DNA of 64,000 nucleotides from contig NC_058158.1 of assembly GCF_020080835.1 (NCBI RefSeq), positions 31,266,305 through 31,330,304 of the forward strand, in the 5' to 3' direction. The stretch comes from Cotesia glomerata. Lineage: Eukaryota; Arthropoda; Insecta; Hymenoptera; Braconidae. Below are positions 36,511 to 47,561 of this stretch, piece after piece (the stretch's first letter is position 1; the number at the start of each line of letters is the position of its first letter). The position numbers and the translations under genes are program-made. The notes under the pieces were generated by a model. The model was not told where the DNA came from. It saw only the letters and a program-made list of their open reading frames with translations, and searched no databases.

Positions 36511-37664
36511 TAATAATAATATATCACATTTGTTAATCTGACCAAACTGTAATACTGTAATACTTGCTGTTGCTATAAAAGATAGACGAATAATAAGCTA
36601 TGAACAATCTACGTATAATAAATGAATATATGTGCTATAACAACTTATTTTATATTTTTGTTATTTATTATTATATACCATGTAATTCCTATTTTTTTTT
36701 CTCTTCTAGTTTATATTTAGTATGTAGTTATTAATTATTTATTTAACTTAAAGAAAATTAAAATTAACTAACCGATTTTTTTTATATTAAAAATTATCTT
36801 TATTTATAATTGAAATAAATGTCAAAGTATACATTTAGAAGTATATAGTTACGTTAGTCATTTTAAAATTTTAAATTTCACTATCGATATTTTAAAAAGT
36901 GGGGAAATTCATGGTTCGATTCTACTAATAGATAATTCTGGACAAAAGAAAACTCTGTACAATTGTCAGTTAGCCACGAGGTAATTACTAAACTACGTTA
37001 GTCTTTACTGAATATCATTACTTGATTGAAGGTTAATTTTTCTAGTTCTTTTTTGAAAAAAACGTGAAAATTTTGCTTAGTTAAAATATTCAATATTTTG
37101 AATTTTATTTTAACAAGAAACATCTAGAGAACGGCGATAATTTATTCTCAAATTTAAAGAAAATAGGTAAGTCATATTTACTTATATTCATTCTATTTGT
37201 TTTAAGTTAATCGTTTCCAATAAAAAAAAAAAAAAAAAACAATATGATTTTATATGTTACTAAAAAGTGAATTTTTAAAGGTTTCTTTAATTACAAAAAA
37301 AAAAAAAAATTTTTAAAATCAACATACCAACTACTTTATATTCTTTATAAGAGACATTTATTTCTTTTCTTTTTACTCGTGAAACTTTTCCTCTTATTTC
37401 GTTTTCTTGATTTTTTTTTACTGCAACTTTTTAACTTATTGTTAATATTCATTACAAAAAATATTAATATTTAAAGGGAAAATAATTTCCTGAAATTTAT
37501 CTTTAGTTGAAAGAAAAATAATATGCTAGATATCATTAGCAGTGACTAACATATACTGAAATATATTTTTGTTTATAAATTTTCTACTGTTTACTCACTG
37601 ATAGATAAGAACAAAAAATTTTTTAGGTAATCTAGTTTGAATATACATGTAGGCGATACGCATA

Positions 37665-37666
<2 letters not shown>

Positions 37667-37720
<54 letters not shown>

Positions 37721-37748
37721 TTTTATTATTATTATTATTATTATTATT
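37667..37748. repeat. (TTA)n microsatellite
   Basis: About 27 TTA units with one interruption, roughly 200 bp upstream of the Toll A start codon. Confidence 0.95.
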
Positions 37749-37948
37749 CCGATGGTGGAGTAAATTAGAACATCAATTACGGAAAAATTTATACTTTAAA
37801 GATAAGTAATAAAGTTATCTATTCTATCCCGATTTATAATTGTTATTAGTAATTAGTAATACATTACGCCGCTTCTACAAAAAATAATATAATTTATTTT
37901 ATAAAAATTAAATAATTCTTATTTTATTTTCAATTTTAGGTTTTGGAA

Positions 37949-40900
37949 ATGAAAGCCAGTTGGTTGTGCCTTCTGTTATTCATTAGATCATCGTGGGCTG
38001 CTCAGTGTCCTGGAAGTTTGCAATGTCTGGAGCATGAAGTTTCTTCAGCAAAATCACTTCATGTTTACTATGGTATCATTGACGAAGATGAATTTTATAA
38101 ATCACTCATCGATGACAAAGATGATTCTGAGATAACAACAAAAATGACAAAATATTGGCCTAAAAAGTCTGAATTTTTGAAAAATAAAACAATTTTGGGA
38201 GCTACTTTTATACAGTGTCAATTTACTGAGCCAACTACTGTAAGTGATGCCGTCAAAAAAATATTTGACCATTTAAATATCACCAAATTAAAAATTGAAT
38301 CATCGTCATTCGGCAAAGAATTGTCATCAGTATTTAGCGATGGATATAATTTGCCAATTAAAAAAGAGTATCTGAAAGATTTCACAAGTCTCCAGGAAAT
38401 TTCATTGATCGACAATGACTTGCTATACGTTGACGATGATTTTTTCGAGGGTTTTATCAATCTGAAGAAAGTTTCTTTGACAAACAGTGGAATGGCGAAT
38501 ATTGCTCCTAAAATATTGGAACCTTTATTAAACTTAGAGTACCTCGATTTGTCTGACAATTATTTCTCAACTCTAAGTTCAACTTTACTCCGCAAGAACA
38601 CTAAATTAGAATCATTTTTAATGACAAACAATCGTCAGTTTATTCCATCGTTTCCTGGTGGATTTTTTAAAAATTTGACAAACTTGAAAGAAATCTATTT
38701 AGCTAATAGTAAAATCATGCAACTGACTGGTGATTTATTCGAAAAAATTACTGGGTTGAAAAAGTTAGATCTATCAAAAAATCATCTTTTTTATATTCCA
38801 CCAAAGCTATTTCAAGACTGCAAAAGTTTGGAATTTTTAAATCTCAGCTCAAATTATTTATCCAGTGATCGTTTTCTTTCCGACAAAGAGTTTATAGAAT
38901 TAAATAGCTTAGAGAATTTGGATCTGTCGCATAACAAAATCAGATCACTTAACAGGTAATAATTTAAACATTCAATTAAATTTTCAAAAACTGTGCATAC
39001 ATACTAATTTTTTTTTATTTACTTACAGTAATCTTTTGACTGGGTTGTTTTCACTTCAATTATTGGACATGAGCCACAACGACATGACAACCATCGATCC
39101 TCGAGCATTTTACAGTTTGAATAAACTCCAGAGGGTTGATTTTTCTCAAAATTTTTTGACGCTTCAATCCGACAAATTTATGAATGAATTTGGTCCGATT
39201 TCGCCATTTCACTTCGTCCAAAAATCAGTACAATACATAAATCTGGCTCATAATAATATCACTGAAATATTTCGAGATTGGACATGGGCAACCAACCTCC
39301 GCGAGCTGGATCTCAGTTATAATTATATAACTTCTTTAAAGGTAAATTTAATAATCATTTATAACTTTTTTTCTTATTATTTAGTTATTTTATCTTTATA
39401 ATAATTTATTTTATAATTGCAGGCGTCAGATCTCGATTTTTTGAGCGCCACAAAGCTGGATTTATCTTCAAATAAAATAGAAGAAATTCAATTTGGTGAA
39501 TTAGAAGTTAGGTTTGATTGGCATCCCTCCGTTCGTGTAAAAATCGACGACAATCCTCTGCTGTGTGACTGTAACACGTACAATTTCCTGACGTTGTTAG
39601 CCAATAAAGTTTATTCGTCACACATTCTTAAGCCGACTATCACAGAAGAATTAAATTGTGATAAGAAGAATAAGACCGAAAAAAATTCTATTTGTACCCC
39701 CACAAACTATTCTTTAGTTACAATTGGAACTTGTCCACCCAGGTGTACTTGCAAAATTAGACCAGAGGATCAATCATTTTTAATCGACTGTTCATATCGA
39801 GGACTCCTAGAAGTACCAAGCAATATTGAATGGATCTCCGGGGCTAATCTAGAACTCGATTTAACAGGCAATTATATATCATCAATCCAGCTAAATCTAA
39901 TCGGATTTGACCAAATTACAGTACTGTCATTGTCAGACAACAAAATTGATGAAATTCCCACAAATATGCCATTTAATTCGCTAAAAGAATTATATTTAGA
40001 TAATAATTTAATATCCAAAGTCAATGACACAGTTTTGGATAAACTACAAGCTTCAACAGTGCTAAAAAATCTTACTTTACATGACAATCAATGGAAATTT
40101 GACTGTGAATCATTGAATTTGTATACTTTTATAAAAAAGATGCAAACCAAGATTCCTGAATTGGAAAAAGTAACATTTGGTGAGGTACCTATCTCTGAGA
40201 TTACTAAAAATGAATTATGTCTGCTATATTTTACTTGGATTTTTATAGTTTTAATTGCACTACTTAGTTTAGGAATGATCGTCGGTATTCTTGCATTACT
40301 TTACAATCTTTATAACTACGAGATAAAAGTTTGGCTGTACGCTGGTGGATGGTGTCTGTCATTGGTAACTGAAGAAGAGATGGACAAAGATAAAATCTAC
40401 GATGCTTTTATAAGTTTTTCATACAAAGATGAAGAATTTATAGTCACTGAATTGGTTCCCAAGCTTGAACAAGGACCTAATCCACTGAAGATTTGTATTA
40501 ATTACCATAATTGGATCGGAGGAGAGTGGGTTCCTCAGCAAATCGCCGACTCTATAAATGTCTCCCAGCGAACAATCATTGTTCTTTCGCCTAATTATTT
40601 GGACAGTGTTTGGGGTATAATAGAGTTCAGCGAAGCGCATAATCAAGCACTCAACGAAGACCGTGCGAGAGTTATAATTATTTTGTACGGTGATATCCAG
40701 CCATCTGATATCACTGATCCGGAGTTGAAGAAGTTTCTCAAATTGAATACTTGCATCAGATGGGGTGATCCATCGTTCTGGGACAAATTAGACTATGCTC
40801 TACCGCACTCTAAAAGTATAAAGGCAAAACGAAAAAATGGGTGCCGCATTTATCGTCCAGTTTTGCCGACTATCAGCGAAGAAAAAATATCTATTGGAAA

Positions 40901-40958
40901 TTCATCCTCTGACAGTATGGAAAAGTCTATCACTGAAAATTATACTTACTATATATAA
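37949..40958 (+). CDS. Toll: Toll-like receptor A, complete (951 aa), divergent TIR BB loop and juxtamembrane cluster
   Basis: Coding exons 37949-38955, 39029-39341 and 39423-40958. The ATG lies 10 bp after a splice acceptor, so an upstream non-coding exon is likely. The signal peptide is MKASWLCLLLFIRSSWA. Leucine-rich repeats run to about residue 470, then a cysteine cluster (NPLLCDCNTY, near 483), an N-terminal-type cluster (CPPRCTCKIR, near 543), more repeats, a second C-terminal cluster near 664-705, a membrane segment at about 707-733, and a TIR domain at about 764-900 (YDAFISFSYKDEEF). This is the insect Toll architecture: a cell-surface receptor for Spatzle-type ligands, signalling through MyD88 to Rel factors. 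Two oddities: the second cluster reads WKFDCES and KVTFGE, with two cysteines replaced by Phe, and the BB loop reads YHNWIGGEW where C and D have YRDW. It is otherwise intact. Confidence 0.92.
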
Positions 40959-41205
40959 TTGTAATGATAAATTAATAATAACAATTATTATCATTATCTT
41001 TGTCGCTACGATCAAAATTATTTTGTACGAATTGTTTTTTGACGAACTGTTGGGGAATAACCACTGTACTATATTAATAAAATTATATAACAAATTTTTG
41101 TAAATATTTTATGTGTTAAAATTTTTGTAAGTTTTATAAAAATTAAAAAAAAATTCTAAATAAAAATTGAATATATTGTTGGTAAAAAATTTGAGATAAT
41201 TAAAT

Positions 41206-41238
<33 letters not shown>

Positions 41239-41509
41239 AATATCAATTACTTGTTTCTAATTATTTATTTACTTAAAATTGTAATTATCTAAAGCTCTAT
41301 TCTATCCAAATAGATTATAATAAATCCCAAATATTTATTAAACATACTTAAGTATAAGTAGTCGATTTATTTTTATTTTTCTCAATGTGTTCAGAGTATA
41401 TGCTCAAAGACATATTAAAAAATAACTTTTGATAATCTAAAATATCACTTTTGCAAGCCACAAAGGTATAACTTAGAGATAAAACTTTTCTTCTTATCAT
41501 TTAACACCC

Positions 41510-41870
41510 TAAAAATGGGCTGAATTATTATTAATTCTAAAAATCTTAGCCAAAGAATTTTTTAGTAATGTGCAATTATCTGAAGAAAATGTCTACTCTA
41601 TTTTTCATTGATTTATAAGGATAATAATTTTAAAATACGCAGGGTGGTTCAGTCAGGCCTCAAAATTTGAAAGTTATCATCATTTAAGACTACAGAAATG
41701 GTTTGACTTATTAATTCTAAAAATCTAGGCCAAAGTATTTTATTCTAACGTGCAATAATCAAAGAGAGAATGTCCACTACATTTTTAATTGATTTATAAG
41801 GCTTGCAACTTGTTAACACACGGAGAGTAGACCATTCGAGTCCTAAACTCTCAAAGTTACGGTTTTATTT
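41510..41870. repeat. Degenerate tandem duplication, 180-bp unit
   Basis: Two consecutive copies share TTAATTCTAAAAATCT (near 41531 and 41711), GCCAAAG, and ATGTC-ACT-ATTTTT-ATTGATTTATAAGG (near 41590 and 41770), all offset by 180 bp. The copies have diverged clearly. Function is unknown; it is probably a satellite-like remnant. Confidence 0.6.
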
Positions 41871-43365
41871 TTCTTTCTTTATTTTTTTTTTTAAACATTT
41901 TTGAACTTTACACTAATAGTTCGATCTCCAAAAGTTGTGAGTTACTCAAACCCTTTCGCACTTACACCTTCCTATTATTTATTGTACTATGCGCTATAAT
42001 CTAGAAGTACATCTACTTTTTTGAGATAAATCAACAGTAATATACATTGTTTCCACTTTTCAGCTGAATTTTGTCTTCATTTTACTTGACGCTGGAATAA
42101 TTACTAATGCTATTTACTTCTGTAATCCAAAAGTGCACGTATATTTTCTATTATTTTCGAGGATAATGGTTTTTGAAATGATTCATTGTAAACTTCGTCA
42201 TTTAAGCCTCGGTACCTCAGGTAGTCGGAAGTGTCGAAAGTACTTTGTTTGAAATTTAGTTTTAAGTTGTTTTCAATTTATGTAGACGCCTCATTGCCAG
42301 CTTTATGAGTGTTGGGACTCGGAAGTTCGAGAATTTAAATTGTGAGTTTAGTAAAATTCTCAGTCGAAATCGAATCACTTACGCTAGCACTGCTCATTTT
42401 TATTAAGTTCATTCTATAATAATATTTTTGCGTACCTGTGAAGTTTATTTGCTGTTACGTTTGTTATAACTTATAATTTTAATTTATCAATTCAGAATTT
42501 TATTAATTTATTATACATTTAATATTATAAGGTAAGTCAATAATTTTTAATTTTCCTTATAATTATTTTCTAATTGGAGGACTTCATTTTTTAATGTCTT
42601 TCCTCATAAGATTTCAAATTTATTTTTAAAAAGTTATTAAATATAAAATTAAATGTTTTATTGTTTTATTTTATGTCATAATATTTTTATCATTACATTA
42701 ATTTAATACGAAGTTAGTATATATGACAATTTTTTTTAAATTTAATTTAACATTTCCAAAAATTCAAATTTTTTAACAATTGATTAAATTTTTTTAATTA
42801 AATTATTTATTATCAAAAAAAATAATTATGAATATGTGAATAAAAATTTTCCTAGTATCTATAAATATTTTACATATATTTTTTTTTTTTTTTTAACAAA
42901 AATTGAAATCAAAAACTTAAAAATCACTATACTTTATTATTTTCTTATCATAATTGTTTAACAGTTTAAAGAGATACACTGCATTTTATTTATTTTTCGC
43001 CTTGATAGATTATATATCAATTTATATGAAAATTCATACGGAAAAAATTATTCAGTCTCCAAATAATTATAAATACCATTAATATCTCATATATCAATAA
43101 AATAAGAAGCAAATAGAAGTGTCAAAGTTTAAAAATAGTAAGTTTTGATAACAGATAGAAAAAAACTTTTTAAATTATTCAAGCTATAATTAAACCAATC
43201 GATAAGTTTTCTAAACGAAATACAGTGAATGATTTGTTATAGATAATAAATTTCTAAGTAAAAAATAAATGAGAAAATAATTACATGGATAATCTAAACA
43301 TGTTGTTACCGTAAAAACAAAAATAAAGTCGTAGTAGAAATGTCACTTACGTTGAATTAATCCTT

Positions 43366-43375
43366 GGGGATTTCC
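43366..43375 (+). promoter_or_regulatory. kappaB-like site upstream of Toll B
   Basis: GGGGATTTCC matches the Rel/NF-kappaB consensus GGGRNNYYCC and lies about 420 bp upstream of the Toll B ATG. Toll genes can be induced by the pathway they serve. One such match is expected by chance in a window this size, so this is only a candidate. Confidence 0.3.
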
Positions 43376-43793
43376 GTGAAATCTTGTAAATCTACTTTTC
43401 GAATATTTAAAACTCACGGACTATTATCACATTAAACGTATTTTTTTTTTTTTATTTTTGATATATTTATTGTCAGGGTCACTCATATCAGCAGAGATAT
43501 GATTGTATATATATAATAGTTTTGTTTTCATTTTAAGTATAATAATCATAAAATATTAAATTTTTACGATATGACGTGGGTAAAATTTCTTAATTGCAGC
43601 CTTATGTTGATTATTAGTACTGATATTTTTATCAAAAGCATTAATGTGATACTTAACTAAATAAATCATTTATTTTTATGGCGACTCACACTATACTTGT
43701 ATCATAGTTTATTTTCTTACCCGACTATTAATTATTATTCATGTTTTTTCAATCAATTAAACTCTCGATCAATTATTTTCAGATTTTATAACC

Positions 43794-46224
43794 ATGGCTG
43801 CCAGCTTAAAGTTGTTGATGACCTTACTTTTTATCTCCTCTCCAGCCTGGACTGCCAGTTGTCCAGGAAGCGAAAATTGTCAGACATGCGAAGTTGCTGC
43901 TAACGATCTCTATTACCTGCATTATGGCATAATTGAAAATCTAGATTTGTCTTCTATATTTCATGGACCTAAAACTGCTATAATCAACTGCAAAAATCCG
44001 TCGAATAAATCAGATTTGTCTAATTTGAATTATTACGCTGATAACAAACATACAATTAAATTTGTAACTATCACAAATATCAATGTAGTGACAGTACCAT
44101 CCAATTTATTTTCAAAAGCATTTAATTTGGAATATTTGGATTTGTCACAAAATCAAATAACATTCATTTCTGGCGAATTATTCAACGATTGTAATAATTT
44201 AAATAGTTTAAATCTTAGTTCCAATCACCTTTCGACCGAGAGTTTCAACTCTGACCAAGCTTTTCCAGGATTGGAAAAATTGGAGTATTTTGATTTATCT
44301 AACAATTTGATATCGTCACTTGACAAGTAATGACGCAAAAAATATCACTTTTTAAAATAATTATTTGGTTATAAAGAATCGAAAAATCGACATTGTTAAT
44401 ACTTTAAATAAAATATTTTTAATAACTTAAAAAAAAATTTTTTTAATATCAAACTTCAACTTTAATACGCAAAAAATTAATTTTTCTTAAATTTTTCATT
44501 AAAATTTAACTAAAAATCAACTGAGAGCTGTTTCATACATTTTTTTCTAGTAAAAAACATGAAAAATTGGACAAAAAATTAAAAAAAAAGTTATATTTTG
44601 GTTTGAAAATTTTTTATAAATTTTTAAATTTTGACCTATAATCAATAATTTCACGATGATTCACATATTTTTCAATAATCTTGTATTTTTTTCATCTCGT
44701 ATATTAAAAATAAATGAATTAAGAAAAAAAAATTTTCTCAACATCAATTTTTAATTTTTATGGCCAAAAATATGTATAGCCTTACTTCGGCATAATTACC
44801 TAATTATTTATATAACTTCTCTAAAAATTAATTTTTTTTTTATAGAAATCTTCTCTATGGACTATCATCATTGCGTTATTTGGATATGAGTCGCAACAAC
44901 ATGAAAACTATTCATCCTCAAGCATTTCTCAGTCTATCAAGTCTCAAAACTATAGACTTTTCTTACAACGCTCTTACGTTGAAGGAAAATAATATGTTTA
45001 ACTTCGAATATGGTCCAGTGTCACCATTCCACCACTCTCAACAAACTTTGGAAGAGATAAACCTTGCTTACAACAATATTGACGAAATTTTTGGAGATTG
45101 GATCTTTGCAACTAGATTAAAAATTCTGAATTTAAGTCACAATCACTTTAGTGTTATTGAGGTAAAGTAAAATTTATAAATTCACCATTATTATATTTCA
45201 AAATCAAAAATCTGTTATTAATTTTTTTCATTAATAATTTTAGGACACAGAAATGCAGTTTCTGTCAAATCAAATTAATGTGGATTTATCTTTCAACGGC
45301 ATAAGAAAAATAAACTACGGGCAAGTGGAATTTTTAGATAGATATTCTGTTGATGACATTGTTGTAAACATTGAGAATAATCCGATTCGATGCGGCTGCG
45401 ATATGTCTAAAATGGCTCTATTTTTAGAATTGAAGTATCCTAAAGTTGATAAGAGATTTATCAGTTCATCAATTGATAAATTCAAGTGCGGCGAAAAGAA
45501 TCAGATCGCTAATTCTGTATGTAAATTAGATCACCCTTTGGAAACAATGATTGGAGCGTGTCCTTCTCGTTGTAATTGTATTATTAACCCAGAGAAGAAA
45601 TCCATATTGGTGAATTGCTCCTATCGTGGCCTCGATGAAGCACCAGCGACAATTCCTTGGTTCGCGGGAGCGAATGTCGAAGTGAATTTAACTGGGAACC
45701 ACTTAACAAAAATTCCGTCGAGAAATCAAAAAGGATACGAGCATGTAACTGTTCTCGCATTGTCGCATAACAAAATTTCTAAAATTCCAATAGATATGCC
45801 ATTGGAAAATTTAGAAAAATTATACCTGGACAACAATGAATTAGTAAGAATTGATTATGAAGTACTAAACGTACTGCGTACGTCAACGAAAATAAAAAAT
45901 CTCAGTTTACATGGGAACAAATTAAAGTGTAATTGTCATGCGCGTAATTTAACCGTCTTAATTCAGATGATGGAGCAGAAAATTCCTGAATTAAGAAATG
46001 TTACTTGTTATGGCTACGACTTACCTATTTATACAATCAATTTAAATAGGCTTTGTTCTTCAACGCGTTATTGGATTCTTGTCGTATGCATTATCATCGG
46101 TATTTTGGGATTTATCGGTGGAATAATTTTAACGCTATATTTGATTAAAAGAAATAGACATAATAACATAAGAAAAACCGTTTATGATAACAAACATGGT
46201 TTAAAATCTATTTTTGTTGTGTAA
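43794..46224 (+). CDS. Toll-like receptor B, short ectodomain and no TIR domain (609 aa)
   Basis: Coding exons 43794-44326, 44846-45161 and 45244-46224 use the same two intron phases (2, then 0) as the other Tolls. The signal peptide is MAASLKLLMTLLFISSPAWT, followed by CPGSENCQTC. Leucine-rich repeats run to about 325. Cysteine clusters follow at NPIRCGCDM (near 329), CPSRCNC (near 389) and LKCNCHARN (near 511), all with cysteines intact. The membrane segment is at about 559-581 (WILVVCIIIGILGFIGGI). The protein ends about 28 residues later with a basic tail. The TIR domain is absent, and nothing TIR-like lies before the next gene. Exon 1 is about half the length of that in A, C or D, so several repeats are missing. 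The frame is otherwise clean, which argues for a functional truncated receptor rather than a decaying copy. Confidence 0.85.
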
Positions 46225-47561
46225 AAACAAAATTATTATTTATTAAAATTAAGATTAAATGAAAAATGTATATATTTTTAACTTGTAATTATTTTTTATT
46301 TGTATTTATGCATCAGATGAATTTACTGTAGTTATAAAAAAATATTTTATAGAAATATTTGATAATACTATAATAAATTAAAGTTCAAAATAGTGTAACT
46401 GTATTCTTAATGTTTTAACAATTATAACTTTTAATAAATAATAATAATCTGTTAATGGATTAACAAGAAGGTAACGACATAGATACTTTATTAGACCCAC
46501 TACTTACTTGTCAATTAATATCACACTTCAATTTCAGTTTACCTCGAACCTCTACTCTGAAAGCATCTTGTGCAACGCCTATTATTTATTATCAGATCTA
46601 AATTTAAGTTGCCACAATATTAACCTTGAAAAAATTTTTAAATCTACCGAAATCTAGTTTGATTATTTTCAAGATGTACTTGAAGCAAAAAAGTTTTTAG
46701 TGGGCTTGAATGATTGAATGAATCGTGAGTAAAAATTGACAACAACAACAACAACAATAGAAAGTTGTTTTATAAATTTAAACTCCGAATTCAATAAAAT
46801 ACAAGATCAGAATTATTTTATAAATCAATAAACATTTAATTGTGGGCTTACCGGTCATAAAAGTTTGGCATTTTATAAACTTTAATACACATATATCGTA
46901 ATGATGTTCTTATCATTTTCTAATGCCTTTGTTCAACTTTAAACTAACTTTGAAGTACTTATCAACAAGCTGCTCTTTATCATGTTCTTCAGTTTTAAAA
47001 AATAAAAAAATTAGTGGAGTTTAATCATCGCAGGTATTGATTCATACAGGCTCGATCAAAAAGCGAATTTTTTCCTACCATACCACAACTTGTAATATAA
47101 TTTTTAGCATTGCAATATACAATGTGAGTTATTTTGAATAATATCAATTTTAAAATAGGTTTTTAAATGTCACCAAATAATTTTTATTGCATGACCATTG
47201 TTGTGATGAGATTTATCAAATCAGTGAATATCTTGTAGCGTACTTCTTTTATATCTATGCGATTATATTTTTATAATAACTCTGATATCTGTTGACGCGT
47301 ATTACATGTTTATCGTTTAATGTTTATAATGATAGTAGTATTGTAAAACAAGAACAAGTCAATGTACTCGGAATTAGAAAATTGCAAACCTAATGCAGAA
47401 TCTGATCAACAAACAAAGTTAAATATGCACTTTTATTCAATCATCCAGTCGGAAAAAACTTTTTACTGGATTAAATGAATTTATTTATAAATTTTAATAT
47501 AAAATCTGTTGCTTGTAAAAAATCTTTTAAAAAATTTTCACTAATTTTCAGAATAAAAAAA
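46225..47561. other. Intergenic between Toll B and Toll C
   Basis: No exon found. The first 200 bp carry AATAAA-type signals suited to the Toll B 3' end. The block at about 47040-47335 has a diverged counterpart upstream of Toll D (about 55995-56940) and may be the Toll C promoter or first exon. An acceptor (CTAATTTTCAG) ends at 47551, just before the Toll C ATG. Confidence 0.45.

Larger units (their letters stand above)
33424..37948. other. DGK theta 3' flank and 5' flank of Toll A
   Basis: There are 4.5 kb with no coding exon that I can support. The first part is probably the 3' UTR of the distal DGK theta isoform. The last part should hold the promoter and a non-coding first exon of Toll A, because a splice acceptor (CAATTTTAG) ends at 37939, just before its ATG. 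Notable items inside are a hairpin at 34858-34963, a GC-richer island at 36366-36510, TA tracts near 33976-34016 and 36218-36320, and a (TTA)n tract at 37667-37748. Confidence 0.45.
40959..43793. other. Intergenic between Toll A and Toll B
   Basis: AT-rich DNA without credible exons. It holds a poly-A run near 41206-41231, a two-copy 180-bp repeat at 41510-41870, a less AT-rich patch at 42200-42400 that could be a first exon or promoter of Toll B, and a kappaB-like site at 43366-43375. A splice acceptor (TTATTTTCAG) ends 11 bp before the Toll B start codon, implying a non-coding upstream exon. Confidence 0.45.

Noticed and set aside
47475..47561. Upstream ATG giving Toll C 29 extra N-terminal residues
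   Set aside because: A splice acceptor (CTAATTTTCAG) lies between it and the signal peptide, the extra residues would mask the signal sequence, and paralogue D starts at the equivalent of 47562.
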